Positions 32,150 through 44,285 of a DNA stretch of 64,000 nt are shown piece after piece. Position numbers and translations under genes: made by a program. The DNA lies in contig BSBM01000779.1 in NCBI GenBank assembly GCA_027924585.1, positions 15,420,001-15,484,000 of the forward strand, in the 5' to 3' direction. Position 1 is the stretch's first letter. The number at the start of each line of letters is the position of its first letter. The notes below the pieces were generated by a model. The model was not told the DNA's origin. It did no database searches and saw only the letters and a list, made by a program, of their open reading frames with translations. Origin of the DNA: Larix kaempferi. Lineage: Eukaryota > Streptophyta > Pinopsida > Pinales > Pinaceae.

Positions 32150-35100
32150 TTCATTTCCATGCCACGCTTGTCTCAGAAGTACCTATACTTTGTCATGGAC
32201 AAAGGATTAGTAAACATATCTGCTATTTGCTCACTAGTAGCAATGTACTGAAGTCTTATGGAACCTCTCTAGACCATGTCTATGATGTAGTGATACTTCA
32301 TCTCAATGTGTTTCGATCTTTCATGAAACACTGGGTTTTATGAGAGCTTTATGCAGCTCTGATTGTTAGAGTGAATGCCAGTAGTCTTAAGCTTCTCACC
32401 AAACAACCCCACAAGTAGCTTCCCAAGCCACACAACTTCTTGGAAGGTGGTAGTAGCTGCAATATACTCTGGGCTACAGGGCCCTGCTTCTTGTTGGACC
32501 AAGAGATCATAGTTGATTCCAAGCGAAAAAAAATACGAATGTACTATTTTGGTCCACAATACTATTACCCCAGTCGGAGTCAGCATATACAAGTAGCATT
32601 ACTGCATCACTGGAAGCATATCTGAATCCATAAGAAATAGTACCTCGAAGGTATCTAAGCACATGCTTGGCGGAATCCCAGTGTCTATGTCTTGGATTAG
32701 TCATGAACTAACTCGGGATGCTTACTGCATAACATATCTGGTATACTATGTATCAAATACATCAAGGAACCAATGAGATGTATATACATGGTAGGATCCA
32801 TTAGATCCAATCCGGAATATGACTCATATATATTCTTTAGATTAGACACCATTGGAATAGACATGGACTTACTGTCCATCATATCAAATCTCCGCAACAC
32901 GTCATTTGTGTACTTTCCTTGTGAAAGAAAGATCTCATCTTTCCTTTTCCAAACTTCTATACCAAGAAAATAGTGCGTAAGACATAAGTATTTCATTTAT
33001 AACTCATAAGTGATCTCCCTCTTGCACCAAGCTATCTATTGCTCCTCTCCAGTAAGGAACAAATCATCAACATAGAGAACCCATATCAATGGTTGGTTCT
33101 TCACAACCTTGAATTACAGGTTGGGGTCAACTTCACTTTTGGAGAGGCCCAAGCTTTGAAGATAGCTGTCAATCTGTGAATACCAATCCCTTGGGGCCTG
33201 CTTAAGCCCACACAAGGATTTCTTAAGTTTGCATACATGGGACTCCTTCCCATGAACTACAAACCCCTCATGTTGTTGTATGTAAACCTCTTCCTCAACA
33301 TTACCATTGAGAAAGGAAGTCTTCACATCCATCTGGTGAAGTTTCCAACCCAAAACCGAAGCAAGGGAAATTATGTTTTGAATAGTAGTGTACCTAGCCA
33401 CAGGAGAGAATGTCTCATCATAGTCTATCCCTTCTTTCATTGAGAAACCACAGGCCACACATCTTGCTTTATACTTTTCAATACTTCCATTAGTTGCATG
33501 CTTGATTTTATAAAGCCACTTGGAAGTTACTACATACTTCCCGTTAGGTTTAGGAACCACTTCCCACACATAATTCTTCATGATAGATTTGTATTCTTCT
33601 ACCATGACATATTTCCATACTTGTTACTTAGGGGATTCCTCATAGGTAGAGAGTTCTGAATCACTGATGTGACTCATTTGTGCTACATATCCTGAAAATA
33701 TTTTAGGTCTCTTTCGCTCTCTGGATGAGCTTGGTGGTGCACCACGCTTTTCTGCCTCTTGCAAAATGTCTCAAAACCATGCATATCTCCTCTTAGCAGG
33801 AGGTTCATCAAGATATCTTTCTACTCAGATCTATTGGCTCTTCATGATCAAGCGGATGTACGGACTCTTCTGGATTCTCCCTCTCAACATATGAAAGGGG
33901 AGAATAAAAAACTGGATCCTCCATCAAGGGAGCCTCATGCTCCTCCATATCTTAATCACATTGGAGTTCTTTGGAGCACTTGAAGGAAACCTCTTCATTA
34001 AATGTTACATCTTTGTTGAATTCAATGTTTCTTTGTCCTCGAACATAGATTCTGTAAGCTTTGGAGGATTCACTATATCCAACAAATGTTCCTTTCTTTT
34101 CGGATGACTCCATCTTTATACGCTTCCCTTTTGGTAAATGAATGTAGACATGACAACTGAAAATATTCAAGTGCCCAAAATCTAGTTTTCCACCAATGAA
34201 AACCTCTTTAGGAGTATTTTCTCCCAGGATAGCATGGGGACTTATGTTCTGTATATAAATAATAGTGCTAGAGGCTTCTGCCCATAAGGAAGTGGGAAGA
34301 TCCTAATCACACATCATGGATTTTTCAACCTCACATATTGTTCTGTTGTTTCTTTCAAAAACCCCATTATGTTGTGGGTTTTAGGGTACAATTAGTTGTC
34401 TTCTTATTCTTGCATCTCGACAGAAGTCATTAAATTCATGAGACTCAAAACTCTCCTCCATTATCAGATCTCAAAGCACGAATGTGCTTTCAAGTATGAT
34501 TCTCAATTGGTGCTTTAAACTCTTGAAACTTGTTGAAAGTTTCACTTTGCCTTCATAAAATAGATCTAAGATTTGCGAGAGAATTCATCTATGAACAACA
34601 CATAGTACAGATAACCACTCGACGATGGTGCTGACATAGGACCACACATATTGGAATGTATCAAGTCAAGGATCCCTTTGGATATTTTGGTACTACTTGG
34701 AAAACTCTTCTTGACGTTCTTTTCAAGAGCGCAACCTCTACAAACACTATCAAAATCATATTTAAATATAGGCATACCTTTCACCATATTCTACAATCCA
34801 AGTAGCGCTTTGAAATGGATATGACCAAGCCTTCTATGCCACAACTCACAAGGAATGACTGTGTCATGGATCATGGCTTAAATGATATTTCTAGGAACTT
34901 TGTAGAGACCTACCTCTCTAAATCCAATCATAGATGCAGAGCTCCAAGCTCCACCTTACAGGAGAACTTCTTCTCCTTCAGATCTGTGATAGCGCTCCTA
35001 TATCTAGTCATGTGCTTGGATGTGCCACTGTCCACCAACCATGTCTCAACAATAATGGTAATGGATCTATAAAGGGATGAGACAATATAGTACTACTTCC

Positions 35101-35950
35101 TTGTCTCCTGATCATTGGAAGAATTATTTCTTGTAGGTTCATCTTCTATAGTAGTATAAGCACAAAACCTACCCTTGAAATTTCCTCTTTGCTTTGCATG
35201 GCATTCTCTTGCATAGTGACCTGTCTTGTTGCAATTGAAGCATTTAACTTTAGATTTATCAAATTTCTTGATGTGATCATTTTCCTTTTGATGAGAAAAC
35301 TTATCGTGAGAAAAATATTTCTTTCCTCGCTTCATCTGTGCCGCAAGAGCAAGGTTCTCTTCTTTGGAGGAAACATATTTGCTCTGGATTCGCCCTTCTT
35401 CTTGTAGGAAATCATGCCACAATATCTCAAAGTTTGGTTGCACCTCTCGACCATTTACTGCATCCAAGAATGTCTACCATGAAGATGGAAAGCCATCGGC
35501 AGTAGTCTATATGAGATAATCATCATCGACCGTCACACCAATGCTCATGAGTTGATCTCTTACTTGAGATTTCTTTGTGAAGAAGGAAGCAACAAATTTG
35601 TCCTTCTCCATATTCATATTCTAAAGCTTGTTCTTCAATGCCCTCTTTTGACTAGGTGCGTTCTTCTCATAAATATTTTTCAAAGTGTCGAAGCATTCCT
35701 TTGCGGTCTTCAATGTAGTAATCACGGGCATCAAGTTGTCTTTCACGGAATCATAAATTATTCTCTTTGCTTTGGATTGATTTTTCTTGAAGGTAATTTT
35801 CCCTACATTAGAAGTAGGCTCTTCAATAACAATGGAAATGTATCCATCCATATCATGCTCTTCTAGTATATTCAAGATCCTAGCCTTCCAAGTATTGAAG
35901 TTCGAATTTCCTTCAAGACAGTCTTCTGGTATTACTAAGATTGAAGCCAT
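32150..35950 (-). pseudogene. D1 gag-pol polyprotein, decayed
   Basis: Copia polyprotein from the ATG at 35950 (MASILVIPED). Domains in order: Gag with a W-K..I....D block, and an intact knuckle CFNCNKTGHYARECH at about 35240-35200. Next is protease with TWLVDSGTSKHMT (about 35045-35005), active site intact. Integrase has CRGCALEK and a first catalytic region reading HSNMCGPM, with Asn in place of Asp (about 34735-34650). RT runs 33605-33060 with KWLYKIKH, ETFSPVARY, QMDVKTSFLNG, LCGLKQAPRDWY and an intact YVDD near 33085. RNase H has ADSDWG (about 32580) and SPEYIAA (about 32470). Several stops and frameshifts lie in the integrase C-terminus and after the RT catalytic block. Confidence 0.9.
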
Positions 35951-36023
35951 AATTCTTCAAGTACTATGCTCACTCAGGATCTACGTAGGCTCAAGCTTGA
36001 TTGCTGAACTCAGATTTTTCACG

Positions 36024-36041
36024 CCTTGAGATCTAATACCA
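36024..36041 (-). other. D1 primer-binding site (initiator Met type)
   Basis: TGGTATTAGATCTCAAGG on the minus strand, directly after the 5' LTR. The first half matches the usual TGGTATCAGAG initiator-Met site with small changes. Confidence 0.85.
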
Positions 36042-37302
36042 TGTTAATTTTTATCTTTAATTCAGAGTTGCAATAGTACTTGAAATCAAATAACAATCAT
36101 ACACATAAGCAATCACATTCGACACATGAATTTACCTAGGGGAAACCCTCTATGACTTGAGGGAGAAAACCCCAGCAAAACCTTCCTTAGTATATTGATA
36201 AATAACATAGAATGTATTTTACATCAAGCACCCCCGGTGCAATTTACAGAGCAATAGAGATAGATATAGAAGAGAGACTCACAATAATAATTCTCCAATC
36301 AACCAATTCACTAATATTGGTCTCATCCACAAATTTACTTCATTGCAAATCACTCCAAACTTGGAGACATCAATCTTGCATGGAGAAGTTCGCCCCACTT
36401 CTCACGCAATAGATTTAACTCATAGTACTGACTTCATGATGAACTCGCCCCTTAACTGAAATCTTTCCCGCTTATTTAGGTGGCTAACTTAAGTGTCGTC
36501 ATGCAAGAGTTGCAACTCCAGTGTCGTCTTTTAGTTAAACACAAGTGTTGTCTTTCAGTTTAACATAAGTGTCGTCTTTTAGTTTAACATAAGTGTCGTC
36601 ATGAAAAAACACTTAGTTAACTATATCTTCTTTGTTATCACTTAGTTAACTCTCTTTACTGAAATATTTCTTGTTAACATCACTGTAGTGAAGAATTCGA
36701 GTTCTCCTTTGATTGACTGAAGTCTTCTTTGTTAATACCACTGAAGTTTAACAATTCAAATTCTCTCTTAAATTAAATTATGTCTTTATGTGCAATTCAA
36801 ATTCTCTCAGATGTTATCTCATCTTATCTTCATGGTCCACTTGTTCCAGCTTAATTAATTATCATATCAAATATACTAAGGATATTTTCCCAATGGTGTG
36901 ATCATATTGTTCTACTATCGTTCCAAGTGGTTATATGCTAAATTAATTCACTCTAGAGGTGGCTAGTCTCTAGACGAGACTTAATAGCTCAACAATGGTT
37001 AGTAGTATATCACACACCATACATGCTTCGACATGCAAAGCACCACCTCAACACATGAGGATTTGTCTTAACACACAAGACCTTAGCCTTAACTAGCAAG
37101 ACTATACAACATCATCACTTTGACATACAAAGCAATTTCCTTAACACATGAAGCTTATCCATTCTTGAGTACAACTCAAGATTCTTCTCTAAGTTTCTTC
37201 AGTCCAACTCAAGCTCCTATAAGGACTACCTCGACACACAAGGCTCAATCTTGGCACACAAGATTGACTTGGAGAATGACTCATGATGCTGTAAATTTAA
37301 TA
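36042..37302 (-). repeat. D1 5' LTR
   Basis: A 1,261-bp partner of 30863-32127. The CGTC-type repeat block at about 36490-36605 has one more TAGTTTAACATAAGTGTCGTC unit than the 3' LTR. Confidence 0.92.
36488..36604 (-). promoter_or_regulatory. Repeated AAGTGTCGTC units in D1 LTR
   Basis: Four to five units of AAGTGTCGTC(A/T) spaced by about 25-30 bp with TTTTAGTTTAACA between them. Some contain CGTCA (TGACG on the other strand). The 3' LTR block at about 31310-31400 has fewer intact copies because of CG-to-CA changes. A promoter role is inferred from position and motif. Confidence 0.4.
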
Positions 37303-39033
37303 CCTTTCATGCCTCATGATTGTACTTTTCATCCTTTTTGACACACCATTTTATTTTGGTGTTCCTAGAACTATATTCTATCTATGAATCCCATGGTATG
37401 AATAATAACTATCAAACTCCTTGCCGCAATATTCACCTCCATTATCTGATTTGAGACACTTCAACATTTTTCCTATCTCATTCTCAACAAAACCTTTCCA
37501 TTTCTTAAAAGTAGAAAAACATCATATTTTTGTTGAACACAATAAACCCAAGTTTTTCTAGTTACATCGTCAATAAAAGTAACATAATAACGAGATCCAC
37601 CAAGATATTGTACCTAAGTTGGCCCCCATATGTCTGTATGCACAAGCTCTAACTTTTCACTCTTCTATTTCTTCCCAACTCTAAGAAATATGACTCTCTT
37701 TTGTTTTCCATAAACATAGTTCTCACAGAATTCCAAATTAACCTGCTTCAAATCTGGCAACAATTTTCTTGAATGGAGAATCTGCATCCCCTTCTTACTC
37801 ATGTGGCAAATCCTATGATGCCACAATGCTTTATCCACTCCTCTAGAAGCTAAATATATAGAAGAGTTAGTATTACCAGTACATAAATACAATGTACCTA
37901 CCCTCTCTCCTTTTTCTATTACCAATAATCATTTAGTGACCTTCCACACCATTTCTAAAAATGTAGATAAACAACCTTCATCTCCCAACTGCCCTGTTGA
38001 GATTAGATTTATTCTCATAGCAAGAAAATGCCTTACATCTTTCAACAAAAATTGGTTTCCATTCTTTAAATTTAACTGTATCTTACCCATTCTAATAATT
38101 TTACATGTTTAATGATCACCCAGTAAAACCTCTCCAAAATCACCTTGAAAATATTTCCTATGGGATGTAGCATGAAATGAAGCCCTTGAATCTACTATCT
38201 AGAAATCAATAATATTGTATAATGAAAGAATCAAAGCATCTTGTAACACATCACCTGCTAAATTTACTTCCTGATTATTCTCGTATCGTCCATCTCCTTG
38301 TTTCTTTAGAGATCTACAATCTTTTTTCAGATGTACTTTCTTCCCACAATTCTAACACTCTATGTTTCTCAGTCTGGATTTGGATCTTCCCTTCCTAGAC
38401 TTCCCATCATTACCTATGATGTTTCCTCTCTCCCTTTGTCTTCGCCTATTCTCCACGGTCAATGCATTACCTGATGTCTCACCTGTGCTTTTCTGTCGCA
38501 TTTCCTCGCTAAGAATAACACCAACAACAACATCAAATTTTAAAGTGTTTGAACCAGAGACAGAGTTACTTACAACCAATGACCAAGCCATTCCATATTT
38601 CTAGAAATGAGCACAAGATTAGAAGATAACTAACCTAATCATCAAATTTCACTCCTACAAAACTTAGTTGATTAGTAACCGTATTAAATTCATTTAAATG
38701 GTTCGAAACATACCCACCTTCTGACATCTTCATACTAAATAATCACTTCATTAGAAATACCTTGTTGGAGGATGAGGGTTTTTCATATAGTTTATCCAAT
38801 ACCTTCATTAGACCATCCATTGTCTTTTCTTTCTAAATGTTGAAAGCTATCGACGATGCCAGGCACAACCATATCATTCCTGGTGCCTTTCTATCAAGAA
38901 CCTCCCATTCTTCATCCTTCATAGTCACTGGCTTACTCGCTTTTCCACCCAACGGTAGGAATAGATCCTTCTGGTAGTTTTGGATGTTACATTTCTCGAC
39001 ACTAAAATTTCCTTCTTCTACCATTGCTCCCAC
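37303..39033 (-). pseudogene. D2 gag, protease and integrase N-terminal part
   Basis: Minus-strand copia coding. Gag starts near 39033 (MVEEGNFSVEKCNIQNYQ; W-to-Y at the usual W.) with W.....A...I. blocks. The knuckle NCGKKVHLKKDC is at about 38355-38310 (first Cys lost). The protease block reads VDSRASFHAT, where the active-site Gly is Arg. GAG-pre-integrase ALWHHRICHMSKKGMQIL is at about 37835. The integrase core has LVHTDIWGPT (about 37650-37620), with its Asp retained, and SDNGGEY-type sequence near 37435. D1 interrupts the integrase at 37303. Multiple stops and frameshifts occur. Confidence 0.85.
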
Positions 39034-39080
39034 TCAAATCAGGAACTCTTCTTTCCTATGAGTTTATCAGTCAAATAGAC

Positions 39081-39097
39081 CTTCGAATCTAATACCA
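39081..39097 (-). other. D2 primer-binding site
   Basis: TGGTATTAGATTCGAAG on the minus strand, two bases after the 5' LTR. The first ten bases equal those of D1. Confidence 0.75.
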
Positions 39098-39099
39098 AT

Positions 39100-39695
39100 T
39101 GTTAGAAAAAAAAATCACAGAGCAATAACATAAAATAAAATGCATAAATAAAACACATAAAAACATAATACAAGAGATATACCAATATAAATGACTCACT
39201 CAATATGGTCTATATCCAGGAGAAACAACCAATCCTTTTATTATTCCGTCCAACAAAATGAAGGGATACAACCTGCAGCACATTTGTTGCAACTTCCTTT
39301 TCACTCATCCACAGTCTCTCTTTCAGACACACTGGTCTTTCACAATACTACACAACCCTAATAAAATTCCCTCATACATAAAGAGGGTTCCCTTCTAGGG
39401 AAAAAAACCCTAACATAACTTCTACCTTCATATTTGCGGCCTAATGATGAACGATTTAGATTGACAATGAAATTACAACATTTTGCAATGCAATTTTTCC
39501 AAAATTTTCGCTACGGGGGCGCTGCCCCCAAACTCTCACCAAGAGGGCTCTATTTGTCACTACCCCCTGGACCCCCCTAATGACTATAGTGGAGGGGAAA
39601 TTCCCCACACACCCCCCTTCATGTACTGGGATCCAACCACAGATGAAACACAACCTTTGAATCAATAATATTATAATCAGGATCCAAAACCAACA
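39100..39695 (-). repeat. D2 5' LTR
   Basis: About 596 bp. On the minus strand it starts TGTTGGTTTTGGATCC and ends TTCTAACA. It contains a palindromic GGGGGCAGCGCCCCC at about 39515-39530 and AAAGGATTGGTTGTTTC. The outer end is placed by the TGTTG start alone, since the second LTR is not in view. Confidence 0.6.
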
Positions 39696-39739
39696 GAGAT
39701 GGCTTGTACACGATGTTTGTCCCATGACATTTCATACTA

Positions 39740-40040
39740 AGGAGATAAGTTAGAATCCTCCGAGAGAAGGTGAATGGCCTTTAGCATGTTATCTCCAACA
39801 TTTCAGGAAATCATAATGAACAAATATTGGAGATTAATCAGGAAGTGGAAGAAATTAAAAGGCTCATGGACGACTAGGAAAACATGACTACACGGTTAGA
39901 GGAGGACCTCAATGCCCATCTTCAAGCTCTTGACTCGGATTTGACTCCTAGTCATGCAAATTTGGCTACTTCTAGAAACCTCGAATCTGCCCCTCCTCCT
40001 CGGGTGGACACTGCTATGGATGGAGACAACAATGACTAGT
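39740..40040 (+). pseudogene. Unrecognised coiled-coil remnant
   Basis: A plus-strand frame reading NHNEQILEINQEVEEIKRL, one in-frame TAG near 39873, then TTRLEEDLNAHLQALDSDL and a short Pro/Asp tail ending at the TAG near 40037. The heptad-like Leu/Ile spacing and charged residues suggest a coiled coil. I do not recognise the family. It could be the end of an older retroelement ORF or a lost gene. Confidence 0.35.
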
Positions 40041-41449
40041 AAGGTTTGGCCTAGAACTAGTAGGGATATAGTTTATCTATAGTATGTTATGTGTTTTGAA
40101 TGTTTATATGTATTAGGATAGTTTATCAGAATCTATAGTATTATGGTATTTTTTTCTTCTTTCAAAAACACTATACTTTCCGGTAGACATAGTAACAACA
40201 TAATTTTTTGTAATAGACAACAATTTACAGACTTTAGCAATCTATACAATTTTGTAATAGATAATGCTCATTAGTTACTATCAAGCTTTATGTTTTTTAT
40301 AAATTCTGGTTGTTTTGGCTTCTACCCACAACTCCCTTTATGTGAAAAAAATATGGTTGAAATATTCGATACTACTATACATCTAGTTATTAAGATAAAT
40401 TATTTCATATATAAGGGGCTAGCTAGGCAATTCTTTAAGGATTTATGGGTTAGCAAGTTAGGTATTAGTGGGTTAGTAGCGTCAATCACCAATAACCATA
40501 TTTGATCATAGTTTACCATGTTAGACTATATAAGAGGTTCGTGAGTTAGTGGATCAATAATTAGAGGATGTGAAACTAACTCACAAATGAATGGTAACAA
40601 ACAATCAAACTCTGTGCATAATATAAATTATTAAAAAAATGAATACATTTTTGAAACAATGATACATAGCTCAAGATCATAATAATTGAAACCTCTACTA
40701 AAATTATCAAAACTTTGAAAAAATAGTAAATTTTAACTATCTCAATATTTAATATTAATCATAATATCTTAATTAAAATAAAATAATATTATAGATATTG
40801 TCCAAACCAATATTGAGTTAAAGAAAACTAATTGTTACTATATTTATTTAATAAGCATTAATAATTCACTTCTTATATATATATTAAAAAATTATAACCT
40901 ATGAATAATTAATATAATTTTTTTAATAAATACTAATAATTCATATAATTCACTTGTTATATATATATATATATATATATTAAAAAATTCGAACATATAA
41001 ATAATTAATATAATTTTTTTAATAAATATTAATAATTCGTATATGTGTGAGAGAAAAATGTTATTCAAATATATATCTAATAGTTAAAAAAATTATAACA
41101 AATTTAACTATCTAAATTATTATTTATGTGATTTAGATATAAAATTAAATAATAATAAAATATTTAATTAATGAATATAAAATATTTTATAGATTTTTAA
41201 ATTAAAAAGTAAATACGAAAGGGATCTCTACATTTTTTTTCATAGTAAAAAAATATCTATTATTAATATTGAAGTTATGAATCAAAGTATACAAGATATA
41301 CATAAAAGTTGTAAATAGTTCAGAGACTTGTCAAAACTAACATGTCCCACTAGTAATGTAGAGATCCAACATACTTGAAACATAATTATATATATAGATT
41401 GTGTATGTTCATGATACCATAATACCAATTAAATAAAATAAAAAAAAAA
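40041..41449. other. AT-rich spacer with duplicated segment and (TA)n
   Basis: No gene seen. A (TA)12 run lies at 40958-40981. A segment of about 110 bp (ATATATTAAAAAATT..TAATTAATATAATTTTTTTAATAAATA) is present twice, at about 40885-40945 and 40975-41040, on either side of it. The rest is AT-rich without structure I can name. Confidence 0.6.
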
Positions 41450-42470
41450 ACTATTGCCAAGCTCAAGGCTGAAAACATAATATAAAACTTAGAACAATTA
41501 TAAAGTGGAAGTTACAACATCTGAACCAAGGATATAATCTTCAATGTATAATATTCTTTCATGAAATAAAAGAGCCTTCTTTGATAAAATATCAACATCT
41601 CGGCTGAACTCTCTGAGAATGTGCATGTTGGAAATGTCAACGAAGGTCTCCTATAATGCATGTATCATGTGCAACCACCAATCCAAAAGAGCTACTTTGA
41701 TTCTCCATTTTTTGTTTGCCCAATCATTTATCACCTTGGAGTCTCCTGCAACCAGCAAATAATGGATGACTCGGTCATGTGCAATGTATAAGAGGACCCA
41801 TAGAGCTAATAACTCAACTTGAGTGTACGAATTGTTACCACAATCCATCCAGAATATGAGAATGTGTCCCCTATCTACATGCAAAATACCGCCAGCCACA
41901 CCTATAACCCGATTCTCTTGAGAAGCACCATCGAAGAATCCAATTGAATCATTTTGTGCCAATATTTGGGGGATAAGGGAGTGAATCCTCCAAGTATTAG
42001 GGGCTCCTCTCCATTCTTTATAAGACCCAATAATGGAGAACAATACCTTTTTGTATTTTGGCATTGCATCTTCGAAAAGCACCTTATTTATGTGTAGCCA
42101 AATATGCCACAACACAAAACCAAGAAATGATTGATGAAATAGGGTGGAAGCTCTCCACGAACTAAAACTAGTAATTACTGACTCTGATCTCCAATTCCCA
42201 GTTATATACAACAGTTCCCTTAATTCTGCCCACACTGCAGGAGAACTCATACTATACAAACATATGTAAAGAGGACTCCTTAAGATCTTTTGCAGAGAGG
42301 ACACACACTTGGCTCGAACCCTCCTCTCTTAGCGAAATTATCCCAAGTGAGGATCTTGTTCCCCAGAACAATCCAAACAAATAATTTTACTTACATTGGA
42401 CAATGCCACTTCGATAAACTTTGATGCCACCAGCTGCAATTGTTCAGAGAAATATAAAATTAAACCTCGT
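41450..42470 (-). pseudogene. LINE 3' fragment: zf-RVT and RNase H
   Basis: Minus-strand tail of an L1-type ORF2, 5'-truncated. It begins with a zinc-binding RT-associated block (FVWIVLGNKILTWDNFAKRG, PSVCPLCK, about 42400-42305). A 217-codon frame (42304-41651) then runs into the RNase H domain. FFDGAS at about 41945, VELLAL at about 41820 and AGDS at about 41755 keep the acidic residues expected of RNase H. Coding remains readable past a stop to about 41500. There is no reverse transcriptase. The A-run at 41438-41450 is on the wrong strand to be its tail. Confidence 0.85.
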
Positions 42471-43191
42471 AAACTAAACTAATAAATCTATCTTATCAAT
42501 AAAAAAGATACCACATCTGTGTAGTCCACGAATAAGAAAAACCATTATGTGGCTAACTCCCCTCCTAGACCCAATTTTGAAGCTTGAATCCAAATTGTAG
42601 AAAGGAGAGAGTCACCTTCCATATCCATATCCCTACATGACCACAAGGAAAGATAGACTTGACAAAGTATTTCATAACGTGTTGTAAGATTAAAAAATAT
42701 CAAATATCAAATTATGGGAAAAGTATAAATTTAATGTGAATGATAGAATATTTGACTTTCCATATTAAGATCTAAAAGTTGATTTGTAAAATATTAGTTA
42801 TTATTAGTTATATTTTAATCGATTTGGATTTGGATTTTTATTACTTTTAATTTTTTTAAAATATTTACATAAAGTTTTTAATAGTTTAAAAAAAAATATA
42901 TATTAAATTTAATATTTAAAAATCAAAAAATAATTTTTATAATTTTAAAATATCAAATTATTAATTTGTGATTGGTCAAAAACAATGAAGTGACTAATTT
43001 CAGCTGCTTTGAGGATTAATTGTCAGATTTTAAAAATATATTAAAATTTAAAAAATAACTATTATTCTCTAACTGCCACGTAACCATAGAAATGTACTCT
43101 GCCATAATGACATAGATTGGCAATAAGTGATCATCAATAAGTGATCATCTAGATTCGCACTAAATGAATTGGATTTTTTGAATTTTAATAA
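42471..43191. other. AT-rich spacer
   Basis: No gene seen. The minus strand at 42480-42660 may still be LINE-derived but is unreadable. 42680-43080 is very AT-rich. Confidence 0.5.
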
Positions 43192-43749
43192 TAACTATTG
43201 GATTCGGAAGCCGTTCGACATCTGGGCATTAGAGCCAAGCGTTTGCATGAATCCACGCAACTGCAACCCAAGAGGCTGTATTTCCTGGTCGAATGGCCCA
43301 AGTTGAAGAGTAGTAATAATATGTACTGTGCACCGGCTAGGGCTAGGTCTGAGATCTCCATGAGCGCAAAATCGAGGCTGGAAAGCATGCTTTTAGCGCG
43401 CAGATCGGTGTCGGACATTTCTGCCATCGGTTCTAGTCATGGAAATCGTGCTGCCTCATTTCAATATAAATCTTTGACTAATTCGCCTTTGGCCCAGCTT
43501 GATCATACAGCGGGAGAAGATGGGGTCGTTCGACTTAAAATCCGTCTCACCAAAGCCCAGCTTAGTAAATTCATGGCTGAAAGCCAGAATAGATCTGAAA
43601 CCGCCGAAAAAATTCTTGGTGTGTACCTTACCAATGCGGAATCCCAACTAGAGGAAGGGGTAGAATCTGTCCCGCGCAGTGGTAGTCAGCCATGGAAGCC
43701 TGCACTGGGGAGCGTACAAGAAGCTAATTGCAAGCTTCAGACTGCCCGG
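43192..43749 (+). pseudogene. DUF4228/PADRE-type protein, single exon, 5' exon missing
   Basis: The reading frame runs from LLDSEAV at 43194 to the donor CGG|GTGAGT (exon end 43749). It matches the C-terminal two thirds of plant DUF4228 (PADRE) proteins. These are small proteins of poorly known function, often stress-induced. Visible blocks: AVRHLGIRAKRL and KRLYFLVEWPKL (about residues 5-36), SAKSRLESMLLARRSVSDIS (about 56-75), VVRLKIRLTKAQLSKFM (about 110-126), then WKPAL near the end. The usual N-terminus (MGN.. and the first conserved half) is absent. In-frame TAA TAA lies just upstream and no AG acceptor is nearby. The exon itself is intact, so it is either a recent gene fragment or an exon whose neighbour I cannot see. 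Confidence 0.65.
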
Positions 43750-44084
43750 GTGAGTAATTACAACATATTCTTTGCATTAGGTTTTAAGATACCACATACT
43801 ACACTTCTATTCTACTACTAAATCTTGTTTTAAGATTCTACATATCACACTTCTATTCTATTACTAAATCTTGTTGTTAATTTTTTTAGATATGAGCTTT
43901 CATATGTGTTTGTTTTTTTAAGATTCTTGGAGTGTCTATTTGAAATGCTATATACATAAGTTATATACAAAAGCTAATTCTGAAATGTTAGATTCTTAAA
44001 TTTAAACACAGTTATATACAGAAGTTATAGAAGTTTTTTTTATGATATACAGAGAAACAGGGTAAGATTTAGGTTTCTGTTACG

Positions 44085-44285
44085 TGTTGGCTTTGGCAAT
44101 CCTCCCGAGCTTTATGATAAACAACTACGGTTGTTACATCTTCATCAATCGATTGTTCACACTTGAATTTTAGGTTTTGCTCAACGAGTTTTATGGTAAA
44201 CAACTGCGGCTTTTACGTCTTTATCAATCACTTCTTCACACTTGAATTCTTGAATTTTAGGTTTTGCTCAACGTTTTAAGTTGTG
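44085..44285. repeat. Tandem duplication of about 85-95 bp
   Basis: Two copies of a unit with TTTATG.TAAACAACT.CGG, TTCACACTTGAAT and TTTTAGGTTTTGCTCAACG, at about 44108-44190 and 44190-44278. The second has a 9-bp internal repeat (TTGAATTCTTGAATTTTAG). Confidence 0.75.

Larger units (their letters stand above)
30863..37302 (-). mobile_element. Full-length Ty1/copia element D1
   Basis: A 6,440-bp minus-strand element: 5' LTR 36042-37302, primer site 36024-36041, gag-pol 35950 to about 32150, polypurine tract 32128-32137, 3' LTR 30863-32127. The flanks are CCTTG (30858-30862) and CCTTT (37303-37307), a 5-bp duplication with one change. All domains are present in copia order (Gag, protease, integrase, RT, RNase H) but carry stops and frameshifts. 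The LTRs are close in sequence but not identical, with one extra short repeat unit in the 5' copy. Confidence 0.92.
30403..39695 (-). mobile_element. Ty1/copia element D2 (host of D1), left part lost or displaced
   Basis: Minus-strand copia element. The 5' LTR is at 39100-39695 (TGTTG..CTAACA on the minus strand), the primer site at 39081-39097, and gag, protease and integrase at 39033-37303. Element D1 then intervenes, after which integrase continues at 30862-30403. RT, RNase H and the 3' LTR are not found to the right of 25971. D1 landed inside the integrase core, so D2 was dead from then on. Confidence 0.8.

Noticed and set aside
32089-32343. Plus-strand frames across the D1 LTR/pol boundary
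   Set aside because: They are antisense to copia RNase H and the LTR. The same sequence on the minus strand carries the expected copia motifs.
41438-41450. A-run as poly-A tail of the LINE fragment 41450-42470
   Set aside because: The fragment is on the minus strand, so its tail would appear as a T-run on the plus strand here.
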